A DNA stretch of 64,000 nucleotides from Polaribacter aestuariivivens (GCF_005885675.1 NZ_VANR01000001.1:62001-126000), one strand, 5' to 3'; shown: positions 19,484 through 27,622, counted from the first letter of the stretch. Notes: generated from the sequence alone by a model not told the origin. Numbers and translations are program-made.

Positions 19484-19792
19484 TTATGAAATTAAAGAAT
19501 CTCTATGTTTTTCTTTGGATCTTTTTAGCTGTCTTTTTAAATTATCAACTGCCGAATTGACGCCTTCTTCAAAGGTTTTTGTTTCTCTTTTTACTATCAA
19601 CTCGCTTCCTGGAATATTTATTTTAATTTCTGTAATTTTATTTTCTTTATCGCTTGTGTTTTGAACTTTTAGAAAAACTTCTGCATCTACAATCTTATCG
19701 TGAAATTTCACTAATGATTCTACCTTTTTTTCAACAAACAAAATTAACTCTTTGTCTGCATTAAAATTAACGGACTGTGTGAATACTTTCAT
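19484..19792 (-). CDS. hpf: Ribosome hibernation promoting factor (short form)
   Basis: A 102-residue protein of the HPF/RaiA (YfiA) family: a single beta-alpha-beta domain that binds the decoding centre of inactive ribosomes. Seen are the N-terminal strand FTQSVNFNADKELILFVEKK and basic C-terminal helix NLKRQLKRSKEKHRDSL. It lacks the C-terminal dimerisation domain of long HPF. It starts 6 nt after xerC and follows rpsU upstream, so the transcript links ribosome biogenesis and hibernation. Confidence 0.85.
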   Translation of the reverse strand: MKVFTQSVNFNADKELILFVEKKVESLVKFHDKIVDAEVFLKVQNTSDKENKITEIKINIPGSELIVKRETKTFEEGVNSAVDNLKRQLKRSKEKHRDSLIS

Positions 19793-19798
19793 AATTAA

Positions 19799-20692
19799 TT
19801 ATTTTTTATTGCTCCTAGGGTGAGCTTGGTTATACACTTTTTTAATTGCATCAAGGCTATTGTGCGTATAGACTTGCGTTGAAGCTAAAGATGAATGCCC
19901 TAGCAATTCTTTAACTGAGTTTAAATCTGCTCCTTCGTTTAATAAGTGTGTTGCAAAAGAATGCCTTAAAATATGGGGACTCTTTTTTACCTTTGAAGAA
20001 ACTTTACTAAAGTAAGTATTTATAATTCTGTAAACAAGAGTTTCATAAATTTTATTTCCTTTTTCTGTTATAAATAAAACGTCTTCTAATGAAGTGTATT
20101 GTTTTTTAAGTTCTAAATATTCTCTTAAAGTTTTTAGCACAGATTCTAAAAGCGGCACAAACCTCTCTTTGTTTCGTTTCCCTAAAATTTTAATTGTTTT
20201 ATTAGAAAAGTTAATATCACTTTCTTTGATATTTACAAGTTCAATTCTTCTGATACCTGTTGAGTAGAAAAGTTCTAATATCAACTTGTTTCTTATTGAA
20301 ACGAAATCTTTTTCTAAGTCGATTAGACTTAACACTTCTTCTACTTCTTTTACTGAAAATGGAACCTGTACTTTTTTTTCTACTTTTAAGGTTTTGTGTT
20401 TTGTTAGTGGATTACTATTTATTTGTGCTGTTTTTTGCAAAAATGTATAGAATGATTTTAACGAGGTTGCTTTTCTGTTTATACTTCTGTTCGAAATGCC
20501 TTGGTTTACTAAATTTACAATCCAACTTCTTACAATTGCGTAATTTACTTCTTGAAGTTTTTTTATATCGTATTCTGTTTCACAAAATTTTTTGAATGCT
20601 ACTAAATCGGTTTTATAGGCTGTAATTGTATGTTTTGAATATTTTTTTTCTAAGGATAGGTATTCTAAAAAAGATGTAATAAGTGATTTCAA
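19799..20692 (-). CDS. xerC: Tyrosine recombinase XerC-like
   Basis: A 297-residue site-specific recombinase that probably resolves chromosome dimers at dif. An N-terminal SAM-like core-binding domain (LEYLSLEKKYSKHTITAYK) precedes the catalytic domain with GIRRIEL (Arg), HILRHSFATHLL (His-x-x-Arg), the LLGHSS His and the nucleophile in TQVYTH. The frame stays open to a TTG at 20755, but that codon lies inside the rpsU terminator hairpin; the TTG at 20692 gives the usual family length and N-terminus and is chosen here. No ATG is available near the expected start. It could equally be annotated XerD; no second Xer gene is in the window. Confidence 0.85.
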   Translation of the reverse strand: MKSLITSFLEYLSLEKKYSKHTITAYKTDLVAFKKFCETEYDIKKLQEVNYAIVRSWIVNLVNQGISNRSINRKATSLKSFYTFLQKTAQINSNPLTKHKTLKVEKKVQVPFSVKEVEEVLSLIDLEKDFVSIRNKLILELFYSTGIRRIELVNIKESDINFSNKTIKILGKRNKERFVPLLESVLKTLREYLELKKQYTSLEDVLFITEKGNKIYETLVYRIINTYFSKVSSKVKKSPHILRHSFATHLLNEGADLNSVKELLGHSSLASTQVYTHNSLDAIKKVYNQAHPRSNKK

Positions 20693-20730
20693 TGTCCTAT
20701 ATTTAGTGTTCAAGAAACGTAAATTTAGGC

Positions 20731-20765
20731 AAAAAAAATCTCGTATTGTTTCCAATACGAGATTT
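20731..20765 (-). terminator. Terminator of rpsU
   Basis: A 13-bp perfect stem (AAATCTCGTATTG with CAATACGAGATTT), a 4-nt loop and T8 on the minus strand. It separates rpsU from xerC. Confidence 0.88.
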
Positions 20766-20781
20766 ATATTCTAAAAGTAGA

Positions 20782-20830
20782 ATCTCTTAATGAGATATAG
20801 ATGAATAAAATTGAAAATAATTCAATTTTA
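20782..20830 (-). other. Two further hairpins in the rpsU 3' region
   Basis: TAAAATTGAA/TTCAATTTTA (20806-20815 with 20821-20830) starts just after the rpsU stop, followed by a small ATCTC/GAGAT hairpin (20782-20796). They lie between the gene and its terminator and may protect the mRNA 3' end. Confidence 0.45.
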
Positions 20831-20839
20831 TACTTTACT

Positions 20840-21037
20840 CTAACCTACTTCTTCTTGTGTTCTTAATTTTTGAACGTAAGATGCTTTTATTCTTTGAGCT
20901 CTCTTAGCTACAGATGGCTTTGTAAAGTTTTTTCTGTTACGTAAGTTTTTCATCGTTTTTGTACGATCAAATTTTCTTTTATAACGCTTTAACGCTCTAT
21001 CTATATTCTCTCCTTCTTTTACAGGTATAATTAACAT
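20840..21037 (-). CDS. rpsU: 30S ribosomal protein S21
   Basis: A 65-residue basic bS21 with the typical IPVKEGENIDRALKRYKRK start and Arg/Lys-rich helices. In Bacteroidota ribosomes bS21, with bS18 and bS6, holds the 16S anti-Shine-Dalgarno tail so that most mRNAs do not use it. This gene is the exception in the window: GGGAGGTG stands 7 nt before its ATG. From published work on Flavobacterium johnsoniae this fits feedback, where ribosomes lacking bS21 have a free tail and translate rpsU preferentially. It has its own promoter and terminator. Confidence 0.96.
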   Translation of the reverse strand: MLIIPVKEGENIDRALKRYKRKFDRTKTMKNLRNRKNFTKPSVAKRAQRIKASYVQKLRTQEEVG

Positions 21038-21044
21038 AAGTTGG

Positions 21045-21052
21045 CACCTCCC
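21045..21052 (-). promoter_or_regulatory. Extended Shine-Dalgarno sequence of rpsU
   Basis: The minus strand reads GGGAGGTG, of which GGAGGTG is a 7-nt perfect complement to the usual 16S 3' CACCUCC, spaced 7 nt from the ATG. I noticed no comparable site before other genes in this window. Confidence 0.85.
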
Positions 21053-21074
21053 TTCATAGTATCTTTATATTTTG

Positions 21075-21092
21075 AATAGTTTTAAAACTATT
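21075..21092 (-). other. Perfect 18-nt palindrome in the rpsU leader
   Basis: AATAGTTTTAAAACTATT, about 38 nt upstream of the rpsU start codon and inside the predicted 5' leader. It could fold in RNA or bind a dimeric protein. Confidence 0.5.
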
Positions 21093-21111
21093 TGGTTTAT
21101 TTTTTGGACTG

Positions 21112-21141
21112 CAAATGTAATTACAAATAATGAATTGGCAA
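21112..21141 (-). promoter_or_regulatory. Promoter of rpsU (-33 and -7)
   Basis: On the minus strand TTG, 19 nt, then TACATTTG: a full match to the Bacteroidota pattern TTG-N19-TAnnTTTG. It is the best two-part promoter I found in this window. The predicted leader is about 70 nt. Confidence 0.75.
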
Positions 21142-21164
21142 TTTAAATTTGAATTATTTTTTAG

Positions 21165-21274
21165 AATAGCCTTTTGCGTTAGCGATTGAAACGGCATCCT
21201 TTTTTTATTTTTCTTAAAAAAAGATACAGTGGAAAGCGCGACCTTTTAGGGAACGCCCAAAAAAACTGGCTATT
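21165..21274. repeat. Nested palindromic intergenic element, possible structured RNA
   Basis: A 110-nt block with nested complementary arms: AATAGCC/GGCTATT (21165-21171 with 21268-21274), GCGTT/AACGC (21176-21180 with 21252-21256) and a central C-T7/A7-G hairpin (21199-21206 with 21216-21223). Between the arms are GC-richer blocks (GATTGAAACGGCATCC and GGAAAGCGCGACC) that stand out from the AT-rich surroundings. No coding frame explains it. I recall similar blocks as multi-copy intergenic elements in other Flavobacteriaceae, but cannot check this. It fills part of the 440-bp gap between rpsU and the acyl-CoA dehydrogenase. Confidence 0.5.
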
Positions 21275-21328
21275 TTATATATGTTAATCTTTATATTCGA
21301 CTGCTAGTGGAGAATTTGTTTTTACATA

Positions 21329-21371
21329 AAAAATATCCTGCAAAAAATCTGAAATCTTGCAGGATATTTTT
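21329..21371 (-). terminator. Terminator of the symporter/HhH/acyl-CoA dehydrogenase unit
   Basis: A 15-bp perfect stem (AAAAATATCCTGCAA with TTGCAGGATATTTTT) with T-rich flanks. It lies about 107 nt past the acyl-CoA dehydrogenase stop and could work in both directions. Confidence 0.75.
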
Positions 21372-21477
21372 AAGTACTGAATCTAAATTTTTTTTATGTA
21401 TACAGTAGTTATTCTGTTTTTCGATTTTCTTTTTAGTGATAATTATAAATAATTTTCGTTTGAATCTTGATGAAAAA

Positions 21478-22644
21478 TTAAGTTGCTGGTTTATATTCTT
21501 TGTTATCAATTACCATTTTTGCGATAATTTCTTTCAAAATTTCTGAGGTACCTCCTCCTATTGGTCCTAACCTACTATCTCTAAGTAAACGTGCCATAGG
21601 ATAATCTTCCATATAACCATAACCTCCTAACAATTGTAGCGCGTCGTAAATTACTTCGTCTGCCATTTTGGTAGATAATAATTTGGACATACTTGCTTCT
21701 TTTACAACGTAATTTCCTTGATCTAACCTTTTTGTTATAGAGTAATTGTATTCTCTACACATATCTACCCTACTTGCCATTTCAGCAATTTTATGTCTTA
21801 AGGCTTGAAATTTATCTAATGATTTTCCAAAAGCAACTCTTTCTTGCATGTATTTAATGGCATAATCTAAAGCAAATTCTGCTCTAGCATGTGCATTTAC
21901 ACCCATTATTAATCGTTCTAAAGCAAAGTGTTGCATTATATATGGAAATCCTTTTCCTTCTTCTCCTAATAAATTTTCTGCTGGAATTACTACATTATCA
22001 AATGCAATTTCTCCTGTATCACTTGCACGCCAACCTAGTTTATTAAGTTTTGTTGCAGATATTCCTGGAGTATTTCTATCTACTACAAAAATACTAATGC
22101 CTTTATACTTGTCTTTAGGGTCAGTTTTTGCTGCTACTATTAAATAGTCTGAGTATACTCCATTTGTAATAAATGTTTTTGAACCATTTAAAATATATTG
22201 ATCTCCATTTTTAATTGCTGTTGAGCGCATTCCTGCAACATCAGAACCTCCAAAAGGCTCTGTAATACATAAACATCCTATTTTATCTCCCTCCACACTT
22301 GGTATTAAATATTTTTGCTTAGTGGCTTCATTTGCTTCTTTATTTAAATGTGTCATAGCAAGAAACTCATGTGCCCACATTGCCGCTGCAAAACCTCCTG
22401 AATTTACTTTTTGTAATTCTTCTAAAAAAATAACGGTATAAAACAAATCTAAATCTAAACCTCCGTATTCTTCTGGAGTGCAAAGCCCAAAATACCCCAT
22501 TTCTCCAAATTTCTTCCAAATGAAACGCTCTATAGTTCCAGTTTCTTCCCATTTTTCGATGTGAGGGACTACTTCTTTTTGTAAAAAATCTTTGAAACTT
22601 GCACGAAATGCTTCGTGTTCTTCAGTAAAATACATACTGTTCAT
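21478..22644 (-). CDS. Acyl-CoA dehydrogenase
   Basis: A 388-residue flavoprotein of the acyl-CoA dehydrogenase family, which makes the trans-2,3 double bond in beta-oxidation or branched amino acid breakdown. Seen: the FAD/substrate loop CLCITEPFGGSDVAGM (about 125-140), FITNGVYSDYLIVAAK, helix-G region with RVAFGK, and the C-terminal QLLGGYGYMEDYPMARLLRDSR. The position that carries the catalytic Glu in medium-chain enzymes (YEGT) is Gly here (GGGTSEI); in long-chain/isovaleryl-type enzymes the base sits in helix G, so it is probably of that subclass. Last gene of the unit, 21 nt after the HhH gene. Confidence 0.9.
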   Translation of the reverse strand: MNSMYFTEEHEAFRASFKDFLQKEVVPHIEKWEETGTIERFIWKKFGEMGYFGLCTPEEYGGLDLDLFYTVIFLEELQKVNSGGFAAAMWAHEFLAMTHLNKEANEATKQKYLIPSVEGDKIGCLCITEPFGGSDVAGMRSTAIKNGDQYILNGSKTFITNGVYSDYLIVAAKTDPKDKYKGISIFVVDRNTPGISATKLNKLGWRASDTGEIAFDNVVIPAENLLGEEGKGFPYIMQHFALERLIMGVNAHARAEFALDYAIKYMQERVAFGKSLDKFQALRHKIAEMASRVDMCREYNYSITKRLDQGNYVVKEASMSKLLSTKMADEVIYDALQLLGGYGYMEDYPMARLLRDSRLGPIGGGTSEILKEIIAKMVIDNKEYKPAT

Positions 22645-22665
22645 ATTGGTACGAATTTGAATTAT

Positions 22666-23556
22666 TTATTTAGCCACCAAATATAAGACTATTCTATCGT
22701 ATTTATCTAAAGGAAAACCCTTGATATTTGTTAATTCTTTTATATCTTGAAGTTCAGCAACTTCATCTCTATAATTAAATATCTTTTTACATAATTCATA
22801 GTCTATGTAGGGGTTTCTAAGCACTTCTTTAAAGGTTGCTGTATTTATATTTATTTTTTGAATGATTGGTTTTTCAATTATTCTAAAAGTATTTAACACT
22901 TTATTAGCAATATCTTTATCTAAATTCCACACTTCGTAGATTTGATTTTCAAACGAAAAACCTTGTAGTTTTTTTCGATAATTAATTATTCTTTCTGAAA
23001 ATGCTGGCCCAATACCACTAATTGTTTGAAAATCTTTTGCAGTGGCTTTGTTAATGTCTGTTGAAGATATTTTGTGTTTTGGTTTTTTTGAGTAAAAAGA
23101 TCTGTTTTCTTTTTGTGATGATGAAGTTTGACTTCTTTTAACAACCCAGTCTGGGAATTTGAAGTAAGGAGAAATTTTGTTAAGCAAACTATCTGAAACC
23201 TTTGTTACCTTTTGAAATTCTTTTTTAGAATTAACAAATTTATTGGTTTTACGATATGCTAAAAGGCGATCTATTTCTTCTAATGACATACCTAATTGTT
23301 CACCTTTGGCATCTGAAATATAATTGGGATTGAACGGAAATATCTTTGGTTTCTTAGCAGCTATTTCAGCGAGTTTAAGGCTATCTATCTGTTTATGAAA
23401 TGCTAAAACTTCTGGTGAGTTTGTTGCTATTTTTTCTTCAGAAGAAAAATCTACAAAAACTATGATTGCTTGAAAAATTAAAATTAGAACTACTAATAGA
23501 AAAATCCCATTTCTTTGGCTTTTATTATACCAGAAATGGGATTTAAATATGTTCAT
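22666..23556 (-). CDS. ComEA-like helix-hairpin-helix protein with N-terminal membrane anchor
   Basis: A 296-residue protein: one membrane segment (about residues 17-34), then at least three helix-hairpin-helix (HhH) units. The clearest is around DINKATAKDFQTISGIGPAF (about 167-186), followed by NINTATFKEVLRNPYIDYE near 235. The final block reads NIKGFPLDKYDRI. HhH units bind DNA backbone, and ComEA captures DNA during transformation, so periplasmic DNA binding is plausible but unproven; this multi-HhH form is common in Bacteroidota. It lies between the symporter and the acyl-CoA dehydrogenase with short spacers, without an obvious functional link. Confidence 0.8.
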   Translation of the reverse strand: MNIFKSHFWYNKSQRNGIFLLVVLILIFQAIIVFVDFSSEEKIATNSPEVLAFHKQIDSLKLAEIAAKKPKIFPFNPNYISDAKGEQLGMSLEEIDRLLAYRKTNKFVNSKKEFQKVTKVSDSLLNKISPYFKFPDWVVKRSQTSSSQKENRSFYSKKPKHKISSTDINKATAKDFQTISGIGPAFSERIINYRKKLQGFSFENQIYEVWNLDKDIANKVLNTFRIIEKPIIQKININTATFKEVLRNPYIDYELCKKIFNYRDEVAELQDIKELTNIKGFPLDKYDRIVLYLVAK

Positions 23557-23570
23557 TTTAACTGTTTTTA

Positions 23571-25238
23571 TTACATATGGTCGTTTACGTCAATAGCTCC
23601 ATCTTCAATTGCCTCTTCTTTTTTGCTAATTGCACTCATATATTTTGTTAGTTCTTTCTTAATTATAGGAGATAACATAATTACACCAATAATGTTTGGT
23701 ACTACCATTGCAAAAATCATTGCATCTGAAAAGTCTATTACAGCACCCAAACTAATAGAAGCTCCAACAACTACAAACATTAAGAATAATATTTTATATA
23801 CTAAATCTGTAATTTTTCCTTTACCGAATAAAAACTTCCAACCTTGCATACCATAGTAAGACCAAGAAATCATTGTTGAGAATGCGAATAATATTACTGC
23901 AATAGTTAATACAATTGAAAAATGAGGTATTACAGAATCGAAAGCAACAGCTGTTAACTCTACACCTTCTTTAATTTCTACACCATATTCCATAAATTGA
24001 CCATCGAAATTAGTAATGATAATTACTAAGGCAGTCATTGTACAGATTACAACTGTATCTACAAATGGTTCTAACAGTGCTACTATACCTTCACTTGCTG
24101 GATATTTTGTTCTCACTGCAGAGTGTGCAATTGCTGCAGAACCAACACCTGCTTCGTTAGAGAATGCACCTCTACGAATACCCTGAATCATAACACCAAT
24201 TAAACCTCCTGCAATTCCTAATCCAGAAAAAGCTCCTTCATAAATTAAGGCAAAGGCATCATCAATTAAACTAAAATTAGCAAATAGAATAATTAACGCC
24301 GCTAAAACATAAACTCCTGCCATAAAAGGAACTACTTTTTCTGTAACAGAAGCAATTCTTTTTATACCACCAATTATAACCACAGCTACTAAAACAGCCA
24401 TGACAATACCAAAATACATTCCTGCATTTGGTCCAGTTAATTCAAATAATTTTGTAAACTGTGCAGCTGCTTGGTTTGCTTGAAACATGTTTCCTCCACC
24501 AAAAGAACCTCCAATTACAAAAATTGCAAATAAAACTGCTAAAAATTTACCTAAACCTCCAGCTCCTTTTTCTTTTAAACCTTTAGTTAAGTAATACATT
24601 GGCCCTCCATATACAGTCCCGTCTTCACCAACATCTCTATATTTTACACCTAAAGTACATTCTGCGAATTTTGACGCCATTCCTAAAAGACCTGCAATAA
24701 TCATCCAAAAAGTTGCTCCTGGACCTCCAATTGACAAGGCTACTGCTACACCAGCAATATTACCTAAACCAACTGTTGCTGATAAAGCTGCAGTTAATGC
24801 TTGGAAATGAGAAACTTCACCATCTACACTTTCGTCTCTTATGGTTTCTATTAAATCTCCTCCTGGAGTATGATCTCCATAAGCTTCTTCACCTTTATCT
24901 TTATGCAAAACTACTTTTGGTGCATTTTCACCATAAAGTTTATCTACACCATGCTTTTCTATATCTTCATATTTCCCTCTAACTACTTGAATTGCTGTTA
25001 GAAACCCGGTGATGTTAATAAATTTAAAGTAAAATGTAAAGTATAATGCACCACCTATTAAAACAATTAATACCCAAGGGATTTGAAACGTATCTGAAAA
25101 TGGAATTTCATAAAAAATAGCGTCTACGAACCAACCTGTATAATCTTTAAATGTGGCATCTATGCTATCTGTTGTACTTTGTGCAAATGATAAAATTGGA
25201 AATGCTAAAAGCAATAGCGAAAGAAGGTTTTTCTTCAT
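23571..25238 (-). CDS. Alanine/glycine:cation symporter (AGCS family)
   Basis: A 555-residue inner-membrane carrier that probably imports alanine or glycine with Na+. It has about ten membrane segments, and AGCS signatures such as TVGLGNIAGVAVALSIGGPG (about 158-177) and RRGAFSNEAGVGSAAIAHSA (about 355-374). Unusually for the family it starts with a signal-peptide-like segment (residues 1-19, ending FAQ) and a soluble stretch before the first carrier helix, a form seen in Bacteroidota. First gene of the symporter/HhH/dehydrogenase unit. Confidence 0.93.
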   Translation of the reverse strand: MKKNLLSLLLLAFPILSFAQSTTDSIDATFKDYTGWFVDAIFYEIPFSDTFQIPWVLIVLIGGALYFTFYFKFINITGFLTAIQVVRGKYEDIEKHGVDKLYGENAPKVVLHKDKGEEAYGDHTPGGDLIETIRDESVDGEVSHFQALTAALSATVGLGNIAGVAVALSIGGPGATFWMIIAGLLGMASKFAECTLGVKYRDVGEDGTVYGGPMYYLTKGLKEKGAGGLGKFLAVLFAIFVIGGSFGGGNMFQANQAAAQFTKLFELTGPNAGMYFGIVMAVLVAVVIIGGIKRIASVTEKVVPFMAGVYVLAALIILFANFSLIDDAFALIYEGAFSGLGIAGGLIGVMIQGIRRGAFSNEAGVGSAAIAHSAVRTKYPASEGIVALLEPFVDTVVICTMTALVIIITNFDGQFMEYGVEIKEGVELTAVAFDSVIPHFSIVLTIAVILFAFSTMISWSYYGMQGWKFLFGKGKITDLVYKILFLMFVVVGASISLGAVIDFSDAMIFAMVVPNIIGVIMLSPIIKKELTKYMSAISKKEEAIEDGAIDVNDHM

Positions 25239-25324
25239 AATAAGTTTTAATTAGTTTTAATTAACAGCACGCAATATCATAAAAAATTGCTCTTTTAACA
25301 ACTTTTATGAGTTAAATATACTTT

Positions 25325-26224
25325 TTACATTAATTTTTCTTTAAATCTTTTCAGGTCTTCTTTAAAAGATTTTGGATAAAAATTTAATATAGTGTTTGTT
25401 TTTGTTAAGTCAAAACCTGTTTTGGGTGGTCTTGGTGCTGTTTGATTTAATGTGGATGTAGATATTGGTTTAATTAGGTTTTTATTTAAATTAAAAATAT
25501 CGGCAATTTGTTGAGCAATTTCAAAAACACTTAACAATTCATTAGATGAGATATTGAAAATGCCAGTTGCTCTTTTATCAATAGAAATTTTACATGCCAT
25601 TGCCAAATCTTCAACATAAGTTGGTGTTCTAAATTGATCGTTTACAATTGTAATTTCTTTTTGTTTTTCTAACATTTCTTTTACCCAAAGTACAATATTA
25701 CTTCTACTCATATCAAAAACTTTTCCGTAGACTAATATGGTTCTTAAAATTGTATAATCAATATTTGAAGTTGTTAAAATATTTTCAGATTTTAATTTTG
25801 ATAATCCATAATAGCTTAATGGATTTGGTTTGTCTGTTTCTTTATAATTTCCAGTTTTTCCGTCAAAAATAAAATCAGTAGAAATGTGTATTAAATGACT
25901 ATTTATGGTTGATGAAACTTCTGCTAACCACTTTACAACCTCAACATTTAAAATATCACATGCTTTTTTATTGGTTTCACAGTCATCAACTTGAGTCATT
26001 GCTGCTGTATTAATAATAAAATCTGGATTAATTTTTTTAATTTCATTTTTTAATAAAGCTTCATTTGTAATATCAATTGAAATGTAACTGAAGTCTTTTC
26101 TTCCACTTCTATTTTTACCTCTTGAAAAACCAAAAACTTGATATTTATCTTTTTCTTTTAATAATAAGTCTAATAATGATTGCCCTAACAATCCGTTACT
26201 TCCTGTAATGATAATTTTATGCAT
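25325..26224 (-). CDS. RmlD-like dTDP-4-dehydrorhamnose reductase family protein (SDR)
   Basis: A 299-residue extended short-chain dehydrogenase. NAD(P) loop GSNGLLG (8-14), DFIINTAAMTQVDDCE (about 70-85), the HISTDFIFDG block and active-site YYGLSK (Tyr-x-x-x-Lys) are visible, matching RmlD. RmlD makes dTDP-L-rhamnose, but rmlA/B/C are not nearby and the neighbours are a K+ channel and PspC, so a sugar-nucleotide role is only a family-level guess. It starts 1 nt after the channel gene, suggesting translational coupling. Confidence 0.75.
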   Translation of the reverse strand: MHKIIITGSNGLLGQSLLDLLLKEKDKYQVFGFSRGKNRSGRKDFSYISIDITNEALLKNEIKKINPDFIINTAAMTQVDDCETNKKACDILNVEVVKWLAEVSSTINSHLIHISTDFIFDGKTGNYKETDKPNPLSYYGLSKLKSENILTTSNIDYTILRTILVYGKVFDMSRSNIVLWVKEMLEKQKEITIVNDQFRTPTYVEDLAMACKISIDKRATGIFNISSNELLSVFEIAQQIADIFNLNKNLIKPISTSTLNQTAPRPPKTGFDLTKTNTILNFYPKSFKEDLKRFKEKLM

Positions 26225-26225
26225 A

Positions 26226-27224
26226 CTAAAACAATTCTCTTAATTTTATAATTTGCTCTGGCCTACCTAAAACTATTAAATGCGAACCTTCTATTAATTT
26301 TATATCTGCTTCAGGGTTTATCACATAATCTTTATCTGGATTTCTAAAACCTATTACTGTGCAACCTGTTTGACGTCTTAAGTCCAAATCTAGTATTGTT
26401 TTGTTTAAATATTTTTTCGGTAAATCGTCTACAGCTATTTCTTCTAAATTTGCTGTGGTTTCACCTTCAATGGTTAATCTATCAACAAATTCTATGACAT
26501 CTGGAGTAGTAACTAATGACGCCATGTGGTTTCCACCTAATTTATCGGGCATGATTACATTGTCTGCACCTGCAATTTTTAATTTACTGTACGAACTTTC
26601 ATTTGAAGCTCTACTAATAACTTTACAGTTTTTATTTAATTGACTTGCTGTTAATACTACAAATAAATTATCAGCATCAGAAGGTAGTGCTGTTATTAAA
26701 AATGCTGCATTTTCTATACCTGCTTTAAGTAAAGTTTCATCTAAAGTGGCATCACCTTCAATATTTAAAATATTTTCTGAGTCTAGAATATCAGTCATTT
26801 CTTTATTCTTTTCGACCACTACAAACTTTTTATTGTAATTATTTAATTTTAAAATGGCTTGTTTTCCATTTCTACCAAAACCACAAACTATGGTATGACC
26901 TTTTAAATATGCTATTTGCTTTTCCACTTTTCTGTGTTTAAAATGTTCAAATAATTTACCACTTACCAAATATTCTGAAAATGCAGATACTGCATAACCA
27001 AATAAAATAATACTGGTTAAAATTAAAAAAATTGTAAATACTTTTTCTTGAGGCGAAAAAGGTTGTAATTCACCAAACCCAACTGTAGTAACTGTAATTA
27101 CTGTCATGTAAACAGCATCTACAAAATTATAGTTGGAAAGCCACATATAACCAATTGTACCAGCAGCTAATGTAGAAATTGCTAGTAGTACAATTCTATT
27201 TATTTTGGATTGTAAAATTATCAT
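26226..27224 (-). CDS. Potassium channel with RCK/TrkA regulatory domain
   Basis: A 332-residue two-helix K+ channel. Membrane helices (about 10-28 and 62-82) flank a pore loop with the selectivity filter TVGFG (47-51). The cytosolic part has a TrkA-N Rossmann fold with GFGRNG (115-120), then a TrkA-C-like domain at the C-terminus. It resembles MthK/Kch-type channels gated by ligand binding to the RCK domain. The first ATG and a later one near the membrane helix are both possible starts. It is in a tight three-gene unit: PspC, channel, RmlD-like. Confidence 0.88.
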   Translation of the reverse strand: MIILQSKINRIVLLAISTLAAGTIGYMWLSNYNFVDAVYMTVITVTTVGFGELQPFSPQEKVFTIFLILTSIILFGYAVSAFSEYLVSGKLFEHFKHRKVEKQIAYLKGHTIVCGFGRNGKQAILKLNNYNKKFVVVEKNKEMTDILDSENILNIEGDATLDETLLKAGIENAAFLITALPSDADNLFVVLTASQLNKNCKVISRASNESSYSKLKIAGADNVIMPDKLGGNHMASLVTTPDVIEFVDRLTIEGETTANLEEIAVDDLPKKYLNKTILDLDLRRQTGCTVIGFRNPDKDYVINPEADIKLIEGSHLIVLGRPEQIIKLRELF

Positions 27225-27227
27225 AAA

Positions 27228-27449
27228 TTATAAATCGAAAACAGAACTTCTTTTGGTATAAATCTTATCTTTTAACTTTAATAAAAACGCCATCGTTAAA
27301 TACAATCCAAAAGACAAACCTGCTGTAAAAAAGGTTACATAAATAAAAAACAAGCGTACGTTTAATGCACGCATTCCTAATCTGTCTGCCAATCTAGAAA
27401 AAACACCATAACCATGTCTTTCAAAAAAATGCCTAATGGAATCTATCAT
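27228..27449 (-). CDS. PspC domain protein
   Basis: A 73-residue small membrane protein. The N-terminal RHFFERHGYGVFSRLADRLGM matches the PspC domain, followed by one or two hydrophobic segments (about 31-60) and a charged tail. PspC proteins sense envelope stress in Proteobacteria; here it is short and lacks other Psp partners. It heads the unit with the K+ channel, 3 nt upstream of it. Confidence 0.8.
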   Translation of the reverse strand: MIDSIRHFFERHGYGVFSRLADRLGMRALNVRLFFIYVTFFTAGLSFGLYLTMAFLLKLKDKIYTKRSSVFDL

Positions 27450-27588
27450 TTTTTATTAAATATAATGCAAGATACTATTTTATGACGTTTTAAATTAAAA
27501 AAATAATATTGATTTTGATGAAAATAACTTTTACCAAAAACAATGTTAAAGGTTTTTAATTTGCATTAGAAATTAAATTTGTATTGAT

Positions 27589-27596
27589 TAACTTTG
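27589..27596 (+). promoter_or_regulatory. -7 promoter element for uvrA
   Basis: TAACTTTG matches TAnnTTTG, 26 nt before the TTG start of uvrA. A TTTG at 27560-27563 is further away than a standard -33. Confidence 0.55.
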
Positions 27597-27622
27597 CGCT
27601 TTTCCTAAAAAAATAGGCAGAT

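Noticed and set aside
21291..21509. 72-residue minus-strand frame downstream of the acyl-CoA dehydrogenase
   Set aside because: It overlaps the dehydrogenase 3' end and the terminator hairpin, and has low-complexity Lys/Ile/Phe content.
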